Assembly: GCA_963750065.1 (NCBI GenBank) | Contig: CAVVPK010000016.1 | Span: 7,166 to 71,165 of the forward strand | Direction: 5' to 3' | DNA from: CAVSRC01 sp963750065 | GTDB lineage: Bacteria; Pseudomonadota; Alphaproteobacteria; Rhizobiales; Kaistiaceae | Length of the DNA stretch: 64,000 bases | In this document: piece by piece, positions 53,943 through 62,715 of the stretch | Position numbering within the stretch: the first letter of the stretch is position 1 | How the letters are laid out: every line of letters begins with the position of its first letter | Program-made: the position numbers and the translations under genes | Notes under the pieces: generated by a model | The model's input: only the letters and a program-made list of their open reading frames with translations | The model's database searches: none | What the model was told of the DNA's origin: nothing

Positions 53943-54251
53943 TCAGTGCTGCGGCCGGTTCTTCTCCAAGGCGGCGAGGTCCTCGGCGCTTGCCTCTTTC
54001 TGGTGCAGCGCCCGCCATTCGGCGTAGGGCATGCCGTAGATCAGTTCGCGCGCCGCCTCCTTGCTCATCGCCGCGCCGGCTTCCTCCGCCGCCTCGCGAT
54101 ACCAGTCGGCCAGGCAGTTACGGCAGAAGCCGGCAAGGTTCATCAGGTCGATGTTCTGCACGTCGCTGCGCGCCCTGAGATGTTCGACGAGGCGCCGGAA
54201 TACCGCCGCCTGCAGCGCCGTGGTGAGGCCGGTGTCCGTTTCGCTGGTCAT
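53943..54251 (-). CDS. DUF1244 family protein
   Basis: 102 aa from MTSETDTGLTTALQAAVFRR. Conserved core LRARSDVQNIDLMNLAGFCR, NCLADWYREAAEEAGAAMSK and ELIYGMPYAEWRALHQ, typical of DUF1244. Function unknown. The start overlaps the stop of an upstream remnant (ATGA), a coupled arrangement. In Rhizobiales this gene lies beside an N-formylglutamate amidohydrolase; here that neighbour is truncated. Confidence 0.88.
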   Translation of the reverse strand: MTSETDTGLTTALQAAVFRRLVEHLRARSDVQNIDLMNLAGFCRNCLADWYREAAEEAGAAMSKEAARELIYGMPYAEWRALHQKEASAEDLAALEKNRPQH

Positions 54252-54499
54252 GATGTGGATCCCTTGCGGATGGCTGGTCTCGTCGGCGGTGAGGCCGCCG
54301 GCGTGCGAGCCAAAGCGACGGCGATGTGGCGCTGGAATTCGCTCGCCGGCGGGCCGAGATCGCCATATTCGGTCGGCAGGCGGTTGGCGGCATGGTCGCA
54401 CACCACAAGCACGCCAGCCGCCGGGTCCCCGTCGACGAGCTCAAATGGTGGAAAATCATCGGCCACCGAGAGGATCGGCGCGGTTGTGGCGATATCCAT
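54248..54499 (-). pseudogene. Truncated N-formylglutamate amidohydrolase
   Basis: ATG at 54499 gives about 83 codons: DIATTAPILSVADDFPPFEL, VLVVCDHAANRLPTEYGDLG and SEFQRHIA. The CDHAANRLP motif is the start of the N-formylglutamate amidohydrolase family (normally about 250-300 aa). After RHIA the sequence loses the family pattern and stops at 54248. About 200 residues including most catalytic ligands are missing. It overlaps DUF1244 by ATGA, so an internal deletion that kept coupling is the simplest explanation. Neighbours (DUF1036, pyk) match the usual Rhizobiales order. Confidence 0.7.
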
Positions 54500-54732
54500 G
54501 TGGGCGCCGATCATAATGCGCCGGCCGGGGCCGTCCAGTGCGTCATCGGCCACGATCCTGCCGTCTTCTCGCACGACAAGAACCGACCGCTTCTCCACCC
54601 CGTATCGGCACGCCGGCCCGCCATCGGGCAGGTGTGCGCCTTGGCGGATGACGCGTTGACAGGGCGAAAGGCGGCGCGTCATAAGTGCCGGAGACCGCAC
54701 CCCAAAATGCATAACCCACCGATTTTCTGACC

Positions 54733-55290
54733 GTGGCCAAACGATCGCGCAACACATCATGGCATCGGCTGGCGGTGGTCACCGCGAGCATCGTCGGCCT
54801 GATCGCCATCGGCGGCATTCTCCTGGTGCTCCTGCACCGGAGTGGCGGCGGCGATGCGCGCGCCCGGCTTTTGACCGAGACCACGGTGACGGCCGGCGTT
54901 TCCGGCGCCGGTGCCGACAACGGGGCCGGTGGCCTGCGCCTGTGCAACCGCACGACGAGCCGGGTGGGCATTGCCATCGGCTACAAGGAGAACAACCGCT
55001 GGTCCACCGAGGGCTGGTGGAATGTAGCGGCCGATACCTGCGAAACGCTCGTCGCCGGCGCTCTGGTGTCGCGCTTTTATTACGTGTATGCGGTCGACTA
55101 CGATCGCGGGGGTGTTTGGGGCGGCAAGGCGCAGATGTGTACACGCGACAAGATGTTCACGATCCACGGGATTGAGGATTGCGTGGCGCGTGGCTACTCG
55201 AAGACGGGATTCTTCGAAGTCGACACCGGCGAGCAGAAGAGCTGGACGGTCCAGCTGACCGAGCCCGACCAGCAGGGAACCAGCGGCTAA
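54733..55290 (+). CDS. DUF1036 membrane-anchored protein
   Basis: 185 aa from a GTG start. N-terminal helix (LAVVTASIVGLIAIGGILLV) then the DUF1036 domain: LRLCNRTTSRVGIAIGYKEN, EGWWNVAADTCETLVAG, YYVYAVDYDRGGVWGG and QMCTRDKMFTIHGIEDC, with four conserved cysteines likely to form disulfides in the periplasm. Function unknown. Its stop is two bases before the pyk start. Confidence 0.87.
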   Translation: MAKRSRNTSWHRLAVVTASIVGLIAIGGILLVLLHRSGGGDARARLLTETTVTAGVSGAGADNGAGGLRLCNRTTSRVGIAIGYKENNRWSTEGWWNVAADTCETLVAGALVSRFYYVYAVDYDRGGVWGGKAQMCTRDKMFTIHGIEDCVARGYSKTGFFEVDTGEQKSWTVQLTEPDQQGTSG

Positions 55291-55291
55291 C

Positions 55292-56728
55292 ATGCGGCGT
55301 ACACGGCGGACCAAGATCCTTGCCACCCTCGGTCCTGCCTCTTCCGACAGGGCGACGATCACCAAGCTTTTCCGGGCCGGTGCGGATGTCTTCCGCATCA
55401 ATATGAGCCATTGCAATCATGAGCTCATGCGCCAGCTGGCGGCGACCATCCGCGAGGTGGAGGCCGAGGAAAACCACCCGATCGGCATCCTCGTCGACCT
55501 GCAGGGGCCGAAGCTGCGCGTCGGCATGTTCGCCGAAAAGACCGTCAACCTGACGCTCGGCCAGACCTTCGTCCTCGATTCCAATCCCGACCCCGGCGAC
55601 GCGACGCGGGTGGAACTGCCCCACCCGGAAGTCCTTTCCGCCCTCGAAGTGGGCCACCGGCTGCTGCTCGACGATGGCCGCGTGCGCCTGCGCGTCACCA
55701 AGGCGACCAAGGCGCGGGTGGTGACCACGGTCGAGGTCGGCGACCACCTCTCCGACCGCAAGGGCGTCAGTATTCCCGACACCACCATCTCCTTCGGCGC
55801 GCTGACGCCGAAGGACCGCTCCGACCTGGAAGCGGCGCTCAATACCGGCGTCGACTGGATCGCGCTGTCATTCGTCCAGCGGGCGGAAGACCTGGCGGAG
55901 GTGCGCAAACTCGCCCGCGGCCGCGCCGGCATTCTGGCCAAGATCGAGAAGCCGCAGGCGGTCGAGCGCCTGGCGGCGATCGTCGAGCACGCCGACGCGC
56001 TCATGGTCGCCCGCGGCGACCTTGGCGTCGAGATGCCGCTGGAGCGCGTGCCCGGCATCCAGAAGCAGATCACCCGCGCCTGCCGCCGCGCCGGCAAGCC
56101 GGTGGTCGTCGCCACCCAGATGCTCGAATCGATGATTGCCGCGCCGGTGCCCACCCGGGCCGAGGTGTCGGACGTGGCGACCGCCGTCTTCGAAGGCTGC
56201 GACGCGGTGATGCTGTCGGCCGAATCGGCTTCCGGCGCCTTCCCCGAAGAAGCCGTCGCCACCATGGACAAGGTCGCCACCGAGGTCGAGCGCGATCCCA
56301 ACTACGTCAACATCATGCGCTCGCAGCGCACCGAACCCGAGGCGACCAGTTCCGACGCCATCTCGGCGGCGACGCGGCAGATCGCCGAGACGCTGAATCT
56401 GGCCGCCATCTGCTGCTACACCGCCTCCGGCAATACCGCCATCCGTGCCTCGCGCGAGCGGCCCAATACGCCGATCCTGGCCCTGTCGCCGGTGGTCTCC
56501 ACCGCCCGCCGCCTGTCGCTGGTATGGGGGCTGCACTGCGTCTTCGGCCAGGAGCCGGACAATATCGACGACATGGTCGTCCATGCCAGCCTGATAGCGC
56601 ATCGTGAAGGCCTCGCCGGTCCCGGCGACCGCATCATCATCACCGCCGGCGTGCCGTTGGGCACCCCCGGCGCCACCAACATGCTGCGCATCGCCTATGT
56701 CACGGCCGGCGGCTTCGGCAACGAATAG
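55292..56728 (+). CDS. pyk: Pyruvate kinase
   Basis: 478 aa. Motifs: TRRTKILATLGPASSDRATI, ADVFRINMSHCNHELMRQLA, ILVDLQGPKLRVGMF, GILAKIEKPQAVERLAAIVE (Lys of the active site), and C-terminal domain. MMVARGDLGVEMPLE-like text contains the metal/Lys segment. It converts phosphoenolpyruvate and ADP to pyruvate and ATP (EC 2.7.1.40). The gene is directly after DUF1036, the usual alphaproteobacterial pair. Confidence 0.96.
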   Translation: MRRTRRTKILATLGPASSDRATITKLFRAGADVFRINMSHCNHELMRQLAATIREVEAEENHPIGILVDLQGPKLRVGMFAEKTVNLTLGQTFVLDSNPDPGDATRVELPHPEVLSALEVGHRLLLDDGRVRLRVTKATKARVVTTVEVGDHLSDRKGVSIPDTTISFGALTPKDRSDLEAALNTGVDWIALSFVQRAEDLAEVRKLARGRAGILAKIEKPQAVERLAAIVEHADALMVARGDLGVEMPLERVPGIQKQITRACRRAGKPVVVATQMLESMIAAPVPTRAEVSDVATAVFEGCDAVMLSAESASGAFPEEAVATMDKVATEVERDPNYVNIMRSQRTEPEATSSDAISAATRQIAETLNLAAICCYTASGNTAIRASRERPNTPILALSPVVSTARRLSLVWGLHCVFGQEPDNIDDMVVHASLIAHREGLAGPGDRIIITAGVPLGTPGATNMLRIAYVTAGGFGNE

Positions 56729-56748
56729 GCGCAGAGCAGCCTCTAGCC

Positions 56749-57351
56749 CTAGAGGTGCTGTTCGGTCTGCTTCTCGAGCCGGTCGAGGGCCTCGCGGGCA
56801 TTGGAGAGATGCGGGTCGAGCGCCAGCGCCTGGTGGAAGGCGGCGATAGCGCGTTTGTCGTCGCCGAGATCGTGAAAGATCGAGCCGAGGCCGACCAGTG
56901 CCCCGAAGTGGCGTGGTTCGAGCACCAGCACATGCTCGATGTCGGCGATCGACGGACCGTACTTGTCGGTGAGGTAATAGACCGTCGCCCGCTTGTTCCA
57001 GCCTTCGGCGTAATCGGGCTTGAGGGTGACGACGCGGTCGAGGATGTCGAGGGCCTCGGCGTAGTGCTTGGCGGCGATCGCCTGCACGCCCCACGACATC
57101 AGGAGATCGACCGTATCGCTGCCCGATTGCAGCCAGACGGCGATGATGGCGTCTTCCGCCTGTCTGGCGGCGGCATCGTCCTTGGCCGATTTCAGCTTGC
57201 CGAAAAGCGTGTCGAGCTGCTCGGCGCGGCTGGGTGCCGGAGCCGGCGTTGCCGGCTGATCGACCGCAGCCGGCGCCTCCCCGGCCGCCCAGGCGGGTGG
57301 CAGGACGGTGAACGCCAGTGAGGCGGCGAGCGCCGCGACCGCGATCTTCAT
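56749..57351 (-). CDS. Exported TPR-repeat protein
   Basis: 200 aa from MKIAVAALAASLAFTVLPPA, a signal peptide cleaved near AWA. Three TPR-like repeats follow: AIAAKHYAEALDILDRVVTL, GWNKRATVYYLTDKYGPSIA and ALVGLGSIFHDLGDDKRAIA. A scaffold role is likely; partners unknown. It is convergent with pyk and upstream of rpmJ. Confidence 0.82.
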   Translation of the reverse strand: MKIAVAALAASLAFTVLPPAWAAGEAPAAVDQPATPAPAPSRAEQLDTLFGKLKSAKDDAAARQAEDAIIAVWLQSGSDTVDLLMSWGVQAIAAKHYAEALDILDRVVTLKPDYAEGWNKRATVYYLTDKYGPSIADIEHVLVLEPRHFGALVGLGSIFHDLGDDKRAIAAFHQALALDPHLSNAREALDRLEKQTEQHL

Positions 57352-57454
57352 GAGAAAAATGATAGGACGGGCGGCAAGGCCCGTCAAAGCCCGTACGTAC
57401 CGACCGACCGCCCGTCGACCAACGGGCTTGACCCCGGCGCGCTTTGGACGGGCC

Positions 57455-57580
57455 TCAGCCCTGACGCGCTTTGAAGCGGCGGTTGGTCTTGTTGATGATG
57501 TAGACGCGCCCCTTCCGCCGCACGAGGCGGTTGCCCCGGTGACGGGTGCGAAGCGATCTCAGGGAGTTACGGATTTTCAT
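57455..57580 (-). CDS. rpmJ: 50S ribosomal protein L36 (zinc-free form)
   Basis: 41 aa: MKIRNSLRSLRTRHRGNRLV, RRKGRVYIINKTNRRFKAR. The zinc-binding cysteines and histidine of the standard L36 are absent, as in most alphaproteobacteria. Start at 57580. A frame extending upstream to 57826 is not supported. Confidence 0.93.
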   Translation of the reverse strand: MKIRNSLRSLRTRHRGNRLVRRKGRVYIINKTNRRFKARQG

Positions 57581-57894
57581 CGGGAGCGGCCCGCGCATCT
57601 CAAGGACGAAACGAGCGCGGAAATCCGCGCCCTGTCGAGTTGGCGGGAAAATATGGAGACGCAGGCGGCGAGTCAAGCAAGGCTTGCCAGGGTCCGTCCG
57701 CTCCGCCAGCGCCCTGCCATTGCCGCGAAAACCCCGCCCCATCGCCTGTTCGGCGGTCATGCGCACGGCACGGTCTTCCTCCGGGGTGCATTCCTCGCCG
57801 CCTGCCATGGTCTCCCTGTCCTGCACGCTGCCCCTGCCAGCGGGCCTTTGGCGGACTCATAGCATCCCGGCGGCATGGGCCGAGCCCCCTCGCG

Positions 57895-57921
57895 GCCGTT
57901 CCTGTCGCCGGCAGGAACGGC
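57895..57921. repeat. Perfect 10-base hairpin in the rpmJ upstream region
   Basis: GCCGTTCCTG (57895-57904) and CAGGAACGGC (57912-57921) form an exact inverted repeat with a seven-base loop. It lies 315 bases upstream of rpmJ. No T-run follows on either strand. Role unknown. Confidence 0.5.
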
Positions 57922-58330
57922 GGGCGCGGCCGCGATCGGACCCGCGGGCAGGACGATGCACGAACGCGGCGCCCGCGGGCAGCCTCCCATGGGCCGTTGA
58001 GGCCGTCCACAACAGCCGCTGAATATCTGAAATATCTTATATACTAGATAGAGATTCCGGATATATTTCCATGGGCCTACACGCCAACCTGCGGTTCGCG
58101 GTCATGCACCTCATGCTCGGCAAGCTGACTATGGCGCCCGCCACCGGGCCGGGCCGCTACCGCACCGCTCCGGGCTCCGCCGCGACTGTTCGCAGGCGGG
58201 CATCGGGAACACATCGCCATCAAGACACACGGGTTCCTGTGGACGGAGACAGCCTGCTCGGGCAGCCGCCGCACAGGCAGACGCACCTTCGACCGGGGTG
58301 ATCACGGTCATGAAATCGGGAGGATCTCAG
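57922..58330. other. Intergenic region before the tct operon
   Basis: No supported gene. It contains an AT-rich patch, 58021-58060 (ATATCTTATATACTAGATAG), unusual in this GC-rich window, with an inverted repeat TATCT/AGATA (58033-58037 and 58046-58050). This looks like a promoter or operator for the tctCBA genes; the tctC start is 280 bases downstream. The small open frame from 58071 has no family support. Confidence 0.45.
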
Positions 58331-59321
58331 ATGACTAAATTCAAACACGTCAATCGCCGCCAAATCCTGCAGGGGGCGGCCGGACTCGGGGCATTGAGCC
58401 TGCTGCCGGGTTCCGCGCTGGCCGCCGGCTATCCGTCCCGCCCGATCACCCTGATCATCCCGTGGAGCGCCGGCGGCGGCACCGACGCCACCGGCCGGGC
58501 GATCGCAGCCGTCCTTCAGGAGGAGTTGGGCCAGCCGGTCAACGTGGTCAACCGCACCGGCGGCCAGGGCGTGGTCGGTCATGCGGCCATCGCCGCGGCC
58601 AAGCCCGACGGCTACACGCTGGGCATCATCACCGTCGAGATCAATATGCTGCATTGGCTGGGCCTGACCGACCTGACCGGCGCAGGTTCCTACACGCCGA
58701 TCGGCCTCTACAATCAGGACCCGGCCGGTGTGCAGGTGCGCGCCGATTCGCCATACAACACGGCCCCTGAACTGATCGCCGCGGCCAAGGCCAATCCCGG
58801 CAAACTCAAGGGCTCCGGAACCGGCCAGGGCGGCATCTGGCAATTGGCACTGGACGGCATGCTGACCGCGGCCGGCCTCAAGGCCAGCGACATTCCGTGG
58901 GTACCCATGGAAGGCGCGGCACCGTCGCTCAAGGAGCTGATGGCCGGCGGCATCGACGTCGTCACCTGCAGCCGCGTCGAGGCGCAGTCGATGATCGACG
59001 CCGGCAAGGTCAAGGCGATCGCGCTGATGGCCGACGAGCGCAGCCCCAACTATCCCGACCTGCCGACCCTCAAGGAACAGGGCATCGACTGGTCGCTGAC
59101 CACCTGGCGCGGCTTCGCCGGCCCCAAGGGTCTGCCCCAGGAAGTTGCTCGAAGTGCTGGTTCCGGCGTTCCAGAAGCTGACCCAGAATCCGGCCTTCAC
59201 CGAGGTTCTCGACAAGCGCGGCTTCGGCCGGGTCTACAAGGGACCGGACGACTTCACGTCCTTCCTGACGCAGAACGATGCTTCGTTGGGCAAGGTCATG
59301 AAGGAGGCCGGGGTCATCTAG
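58331..59321 (+). pseudogene. Tripartite tricarboxylate transporter substrate-binding protein (TctC), frameshifted
   Basis: Start ATG 58331 follows GGAGG at a seven-base spacing. Tat-like signal NRRQILQGAAGLGALSLLPG, then TctC/BugT text: YPSRPITLIIPWSAGGGTDA, RTGGQGVVGHAAIAAAKPDG, GTGQGGIWQLALDGM. At about 59135-59150 the frame shifts: the family text continues as LLEVLVPAFQKLTQNPAFTE, VLDKRGFGRVYKGPDDFTSF and MKEAGVI, stop at 59321, in the +1 frame. The unshifted frame runs on out of family. The protein captures carboxylates in the periplasm. One-base frameshift or sequencing error. Confidence 0.85.
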
Positions 59322-59355
59322 CCGACCACGCGCAATCGCAACCGCGAGCCACATC

Positions 59356-59832
59356 ATGCGCTTCAACGACGCGGTGCTGGGGTCGATCATCCTGGCTTTC
59401 GGGGCCGCGGTTGCGCTTTTTGCCGTCCTGACGTTTCCAGCCTTGCCGGGCCAGGAATTTGGCCCGGCCTTCTTCCCCACCATCATCGGCGTCGTGCTGT
59501 CCGGCTGCGGCGCGATCCTGCTCGTCCAGGGCATCGCCAAACGCAAGACCGTCCCGCTGGTCGAAATGGGCGAATGGGCCCGCATGCCCCGTCACATCGT
59601 CAACTTCGTCTCCGTCTTCCTGGCCCTGCTCGTCTACATCCTGTTCACCGACACCGTCGGCTTCATTCCGATATCCTTTCTGATCCTCACCGTTCTGATG
59701 GTGCAGTTCGGTAGCCGCTGGTTCACCGCCGCCGGCATCGGCCTGGTGGCGACGCTGGTCATCCACACGCTGTTCTACAAGCTCCTGCTCGTGCCCCTGC
59801 CCTGGGGCATCCTGGAGCCGCTGCAATGGTGA
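59356..59832 (+). CDS. TctB-like small membrane subunit
   Basis: 158 aa with four predicted helices (about residues 8-30, 37-58, 77-99 and 120-145). Typical TctB opening RFNDAVLGSIILAFGAAVAL and LPGQEFGPAFFPTIIGVVLS. TctB is the small membrane subunit of the TTT transporter, forming the permease with TctA. It sits between tctC and tctA. Confidence 0.88.
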   Translation: MRFNDAVLGSIILAFGAAVALFAVLTFPALPGQEFGPAFFPTIIGVVLSGCGAILLVQGIAKRKTVPLVEMGEWARMPRHIVNFVSVFLALLVYILFTDTVGFIPISFLILTVLMVQFGSRWFTAAGIGLVATLVIHTLFYKLLLVPLPWGILEPLQW

Positions 59833-59838
59833 CCGACC

Positions 59839-61365
59839 GTGCTTGAACACGTCATCCAGGCCTTCGGTCTGATCTTCCAGGTTCAGGTCCTGGCGGTCAT
59901 CCTGATGGCCGCGGCCTTCGGGCTGTTCGTCGGTTCGGTCCCCGGCCTGACGGCGACCATGGCCACCGCGTTGCTGGTGCCGGTCACCTTCTTCATGGAC
60001 CCGGTGCCATCCATCGCCGCCATCGCCACCTGCGCCGCCATGGCCATCTTCGCCGGCGACATCCCCGGAGCGCTCCTGCGCATTCCGGGAACCCCGGCCT
60101 CGGCCGCCTATGTCGACGAGGCCTTCGCACTGACCCGCAAGGGCCAGGCCGAGCGGGCGCTCGGCACCGGCCTCATCTGTTCCGCCATGGGAGGCCTGGT
60201 CGGCGCCGCGGTTCTGACCACATCGGCGCCGGCGCTGGCGGAATTCGCGCTCAATTTCTCGACCGACGAGTTCTTCTGGCTGGCCTGCCTGGGCCTCACC
60301 TGCGCGGTCATTATCTCCAGCAACGCCCCGGTCAAGGGGATCGTCTCCCTGTTCCTCGGCCTGTTCATCGCGACCGTGGGCCTCGAAATCGTCGCCGGTT
60401 ATCCCCGTTTCACCTTTGGCGTCACCGAGCTGATGGGTGGCGTCAGCTTCATTCCGGCGATGATCGGCATGTTCGCCATCTCGGAAATCCTCCGCTACGC
60501 CACCGAAACCAAGCCGCTGCCGCGGATCGAGCAGCGCCGGTTCGGCAACCTGTTCGCCGGCATTGGTGAAACGCTCGGCAAGTACAAGCTCAACTTCGTG
60601 CGCTCGAGCATCCTCGGCACGATGATCGGCATCCTGCCGGGTGCCGGCGGCGACATCGCCGCCTGGGTCGCCTACGCGACGAGCAAGAAATTCTCGAAGG
60701 AACCCGAGAAGTTCGGCACCGGCCACATCGAGGGCATCGTCGACGCCAGCTCGGCCAACAATGCGGCCCTCGGCGGCACGTGGGTGCCGGCCATGGTGTT
60801 CGGCATCCCGGGCGATTCGATCACCGCCATCGTCATCGGCGTCCTCTACATGAAAGGCATGAACCCGGGGCCAACCGTGTTCATCCATTCGCCGCAACTG
60901 GTCTACGCGGTGTTCCTGTCGTTTTTCCTCGCCAATATCCTGATGGTGCCGCTGGGTTTCGTGACCATCCGCCTGTCGCGGCAGATCCTCCGGGTGCCCA
61001 AGCGCGTGCTGATGCCGATCATCATGATGTTCTGCATCGTCGGCTCGTTCGCCATCAACAACACGGCCTTCGGCGTGGTGATCATGCTGGTGCTGGGGTT
61101 CATCGCCTACGTCATGGAGGAGAACAGCTTCCCGATCGCGCCGACCATCCTGGGCATCGTGCTGGGCCCCATGCTGGAGCAGAACTTCGTCACTTCGATG
61201 ATCAAGTCGGACGGCAACGTGCTGGCCCTCTTCCAGCGGCCGATCTCCGGCGTCCTCGGCGCCACCACGCTGCTGGTGTGGTTCGTGCCGCTCGGCCTGT
61301 ACCTCTACCGCAGATACAAGCGGCCGGTACCAGCGCCACAAGGCGACGGGACCGCCGGAAATTAG
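59839..61365 (+). CDS. TctA large membrane subunit
   Basis: 508 aa from a GTG start 6 bases after the tctB stop. About 12 hydrophobic segments; family signatures GLFVGSVPGLTATMATALLV (about 30-49), SILGTMIGILPGAGGDIAAW (about 258-277) and FGIPGDSITAIVIGVLYM. TctA is the permease of the tripartite tricarboxylate transporter. The substrate (citrate, tricarboxylate or other carboxylate) cannot be read. Confidence 0.92.
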   Translation: MLEHVIQAFGLIFQVQVLAVILMAAAFGLFVGSVPGLTATMATALLVPVTFFMDPVPSIAAIATCAAMAIFAGDIPGALLRIPGTPASAAYVDEAFALTRKGQAERALGTGLICSAMGGLVGAAVLTTSAPALAEFALNFSTDEFFWLACLGLTCAVIISSNAPVKGIVSLFLGLFIATVGLEIVAGYPRFTFGVTELMGGVSFIPAMIGMFAISEILRYATETKPLPRIEQRRFGNLFAGIGETLGKYKLNFVRSSILGTMIGILPGAGGDIAAWVAYATSKKFSKEPEKFGTGHIEGIVDASSANNAALGGTWVPAMVFGIPGDSITAIVIGVLYMKGMNPGPTVFIHSPQLVYAVFLSFFLANILMVPLGFVTIRLSRQILRVPKRVLMPIIMMFCIVGSFAINNTAFGVVIMLVLGFIAYVMEENSFPIAPTILGIVLGPMLEQNFVTSMIKSDGNVLALFQRPISGVLGATTLLVWFVPLGLYLYRRYKRPVPAPQGDGTAGN

Positions 61366-61471
61366 GGATTCGGGAGCTGCAGGTCGGCGCTCGGCCGGCT
61401 GACGGCGCAGGTTGGAGGGCGTGGGGCGCGCGGCTGCACAACAACGCCAAACCTCCCGAACAAGAGCCAGG

Positions 61472-62560
61472 TCAGCGACCGCCGCCGTCCTCGCGGACCT
61501 GGCGCAAGTCGACCTGCGGCAGCCGGTTCAGCATGCTTACGAGCGCGCGCTGGTTCTCGGCACCGGTCCTCAGGAAGATGGCCGCCAGATGCGACCGCAG
61601 GGTGGTGATCTTCAGGTCCAGCCTGACGGCGATCTCGTCGAGCGAGAGCCCGTCGCAGAGCAGCAGGGCGACGTCGGCCTGGCGCGGACTGAGCCCGTAG
61701 AGCGCGATGATGGTGGCGGCGGCGACGGAGAGGCCGCCATGGGTCGTGCGCAGCCAAACCATGACCCGTCCGCGGGCGCCTGCCTCATCTAGCGACGGTG
61801 GCAAAGGCGACACCAGCACCGCAACCGACCCCTCGCCTTCCTCCGTCGCCAGCATCATGGCGCCGCCCGGCCCTCCGCTGCCGGCCGCGTTGATCAGCGC
61901 CGCCAGCCGCCGGGCCTGATCCCGGCGCACGGCGCGGATCGTCGGCGGGCGGCTGCTGAACGCGATGTTCCGGCTCGACCGTGCCATCCGCTCGGCCGCA
62001 ACGTTGGCGACCACGATGCGGCCTGCCCGATCACAGATCACCACGCCGAAGGAAAGTGCATTGATCGCGGCGGGACCGAAGTCGGCCCGGATCACGTCCA
62101 CGCGGTGTCGCTGACGGAGCTGCAGCGCGTTCCTCACATAGGGAAGCACCCGCCCGAGGCGCGGCTTGTCCTCTGTCTCGAACAGCCGGGAGGCGAACGG
62201 CCTCTCGACGGCAATGCTGGCGACAACGCCGGACGCCAGCGGCATCAGCGCGCCCATCGGCCGGATCAGGCCATGATGGCGTGCGAAGTCGTTATAGAAT
62301 TCGCCTCGGATCAGCTCCTCCTCCGGCAGGTGTTCGGCGGAGATGAAAACCGAGCCCATCGGCGCGCGGGAAAGAGCGCGTTGCCAAGGGTCGATCTTGT
62401 GGAAGTGCTCCACATAGGGCGCCTCGGAAAGGCTCATCGCACCGCTGAGCGAGATTTCGGCGAGTTGGGCGTTGTCGACGGTCCACACGCCGACGGCCTC
62501 CAACCCGGTGGCGCCGGCCAGGACGTTGGCAAACTCCCCCCAGCGGTGGGGCTCGATCAC
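61472..62560 (-). CDS. LuxR-type transcriptional regulator
   Basis: 362 aa from a GTG; the conserved frame extends upstream (LTPQQIDEIYASV) to a TGA at about 62620, but no ATG/GTG/TTG exists there, so the true start may be lost, a rare codon, or 62560. N-terminal sensor-like region (FANVLAGATGLEAVGVWTVD), a central PAS-like segment (GVVICDRAGRIVVANVAAER), and a C-terminal LuxR helix-turn-helix (YGLSPRQADVALLLCDGLSL, DEIAVRLDLKITTLRSHLAA). Convergent with tctA, so control of the transporter is possible. Confidence 0.8.
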   Translation of the reverse strand: MIEPHRWGEFANVLAGATGLEAVGVWTVDNAQLAEISLSGAMSLSEAPYVEHFHKIDPWQRALSRAPMGSVFISAEHLPEEELIRGEFYNDFARHHGLIRPMGALMPLASGVVASIAVERPFASRLFETEDKPRLGRVLPYVRNALQLRQRHRVDVIRADFGPAAINALSFGVVICDRAGRIVVANVAAERMARSSRNIAFSSRPPTIRAVRRDQARRLAALINAAGSGGPGGAMMLATEEGEGSVAVLVSPLPPSLDEAGARGRVMVWLRTTHGGLSVAAATIIALYGLSPRQADVALLLCDGLSLDEIAVRLDLKITTLRSHLAAIFLRTGAENQRALVSMLNRLPQVDLRQVREDGGGR

Positions 62561-62715
62561 CGAGGCATAGATTTCGTCGATCTGTTGTGGAGTCAGCGAC
62601 CCGTCAACCAGCGGACTTACTCACGCAGTACTGTCGCCCGCCGGGCAGATTAGGATAATTCTGCCACCAATGCATACATCAAAATTGGGCCCGACAGACT
62701 GGGCGGGTGGCGCAC

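Noticed and set aside
54500..54732. Possible gene between the truncated amidohydrolase and DUF1036
   Set aside because: No conserved motif in any frame; best read as intergenic with divergent promoters.
57582..57826. Open frame extending upstream of L36
   Set aside because: The L36 start is fixed by family length and MKIRNS; the extension has no recognisable homology.
58071..58301. Small open frame starting MGLHANLRF upstream of tctC
   Set aside because: No family pattern, weak ribosome site, low-complexity content.
59314..61341. 675-codon frame antisense to tctB and tctA
   Set aside because: Complement of conserved transporter genes; His/Asp/Glu/Arg-rich as expected from a shadow.
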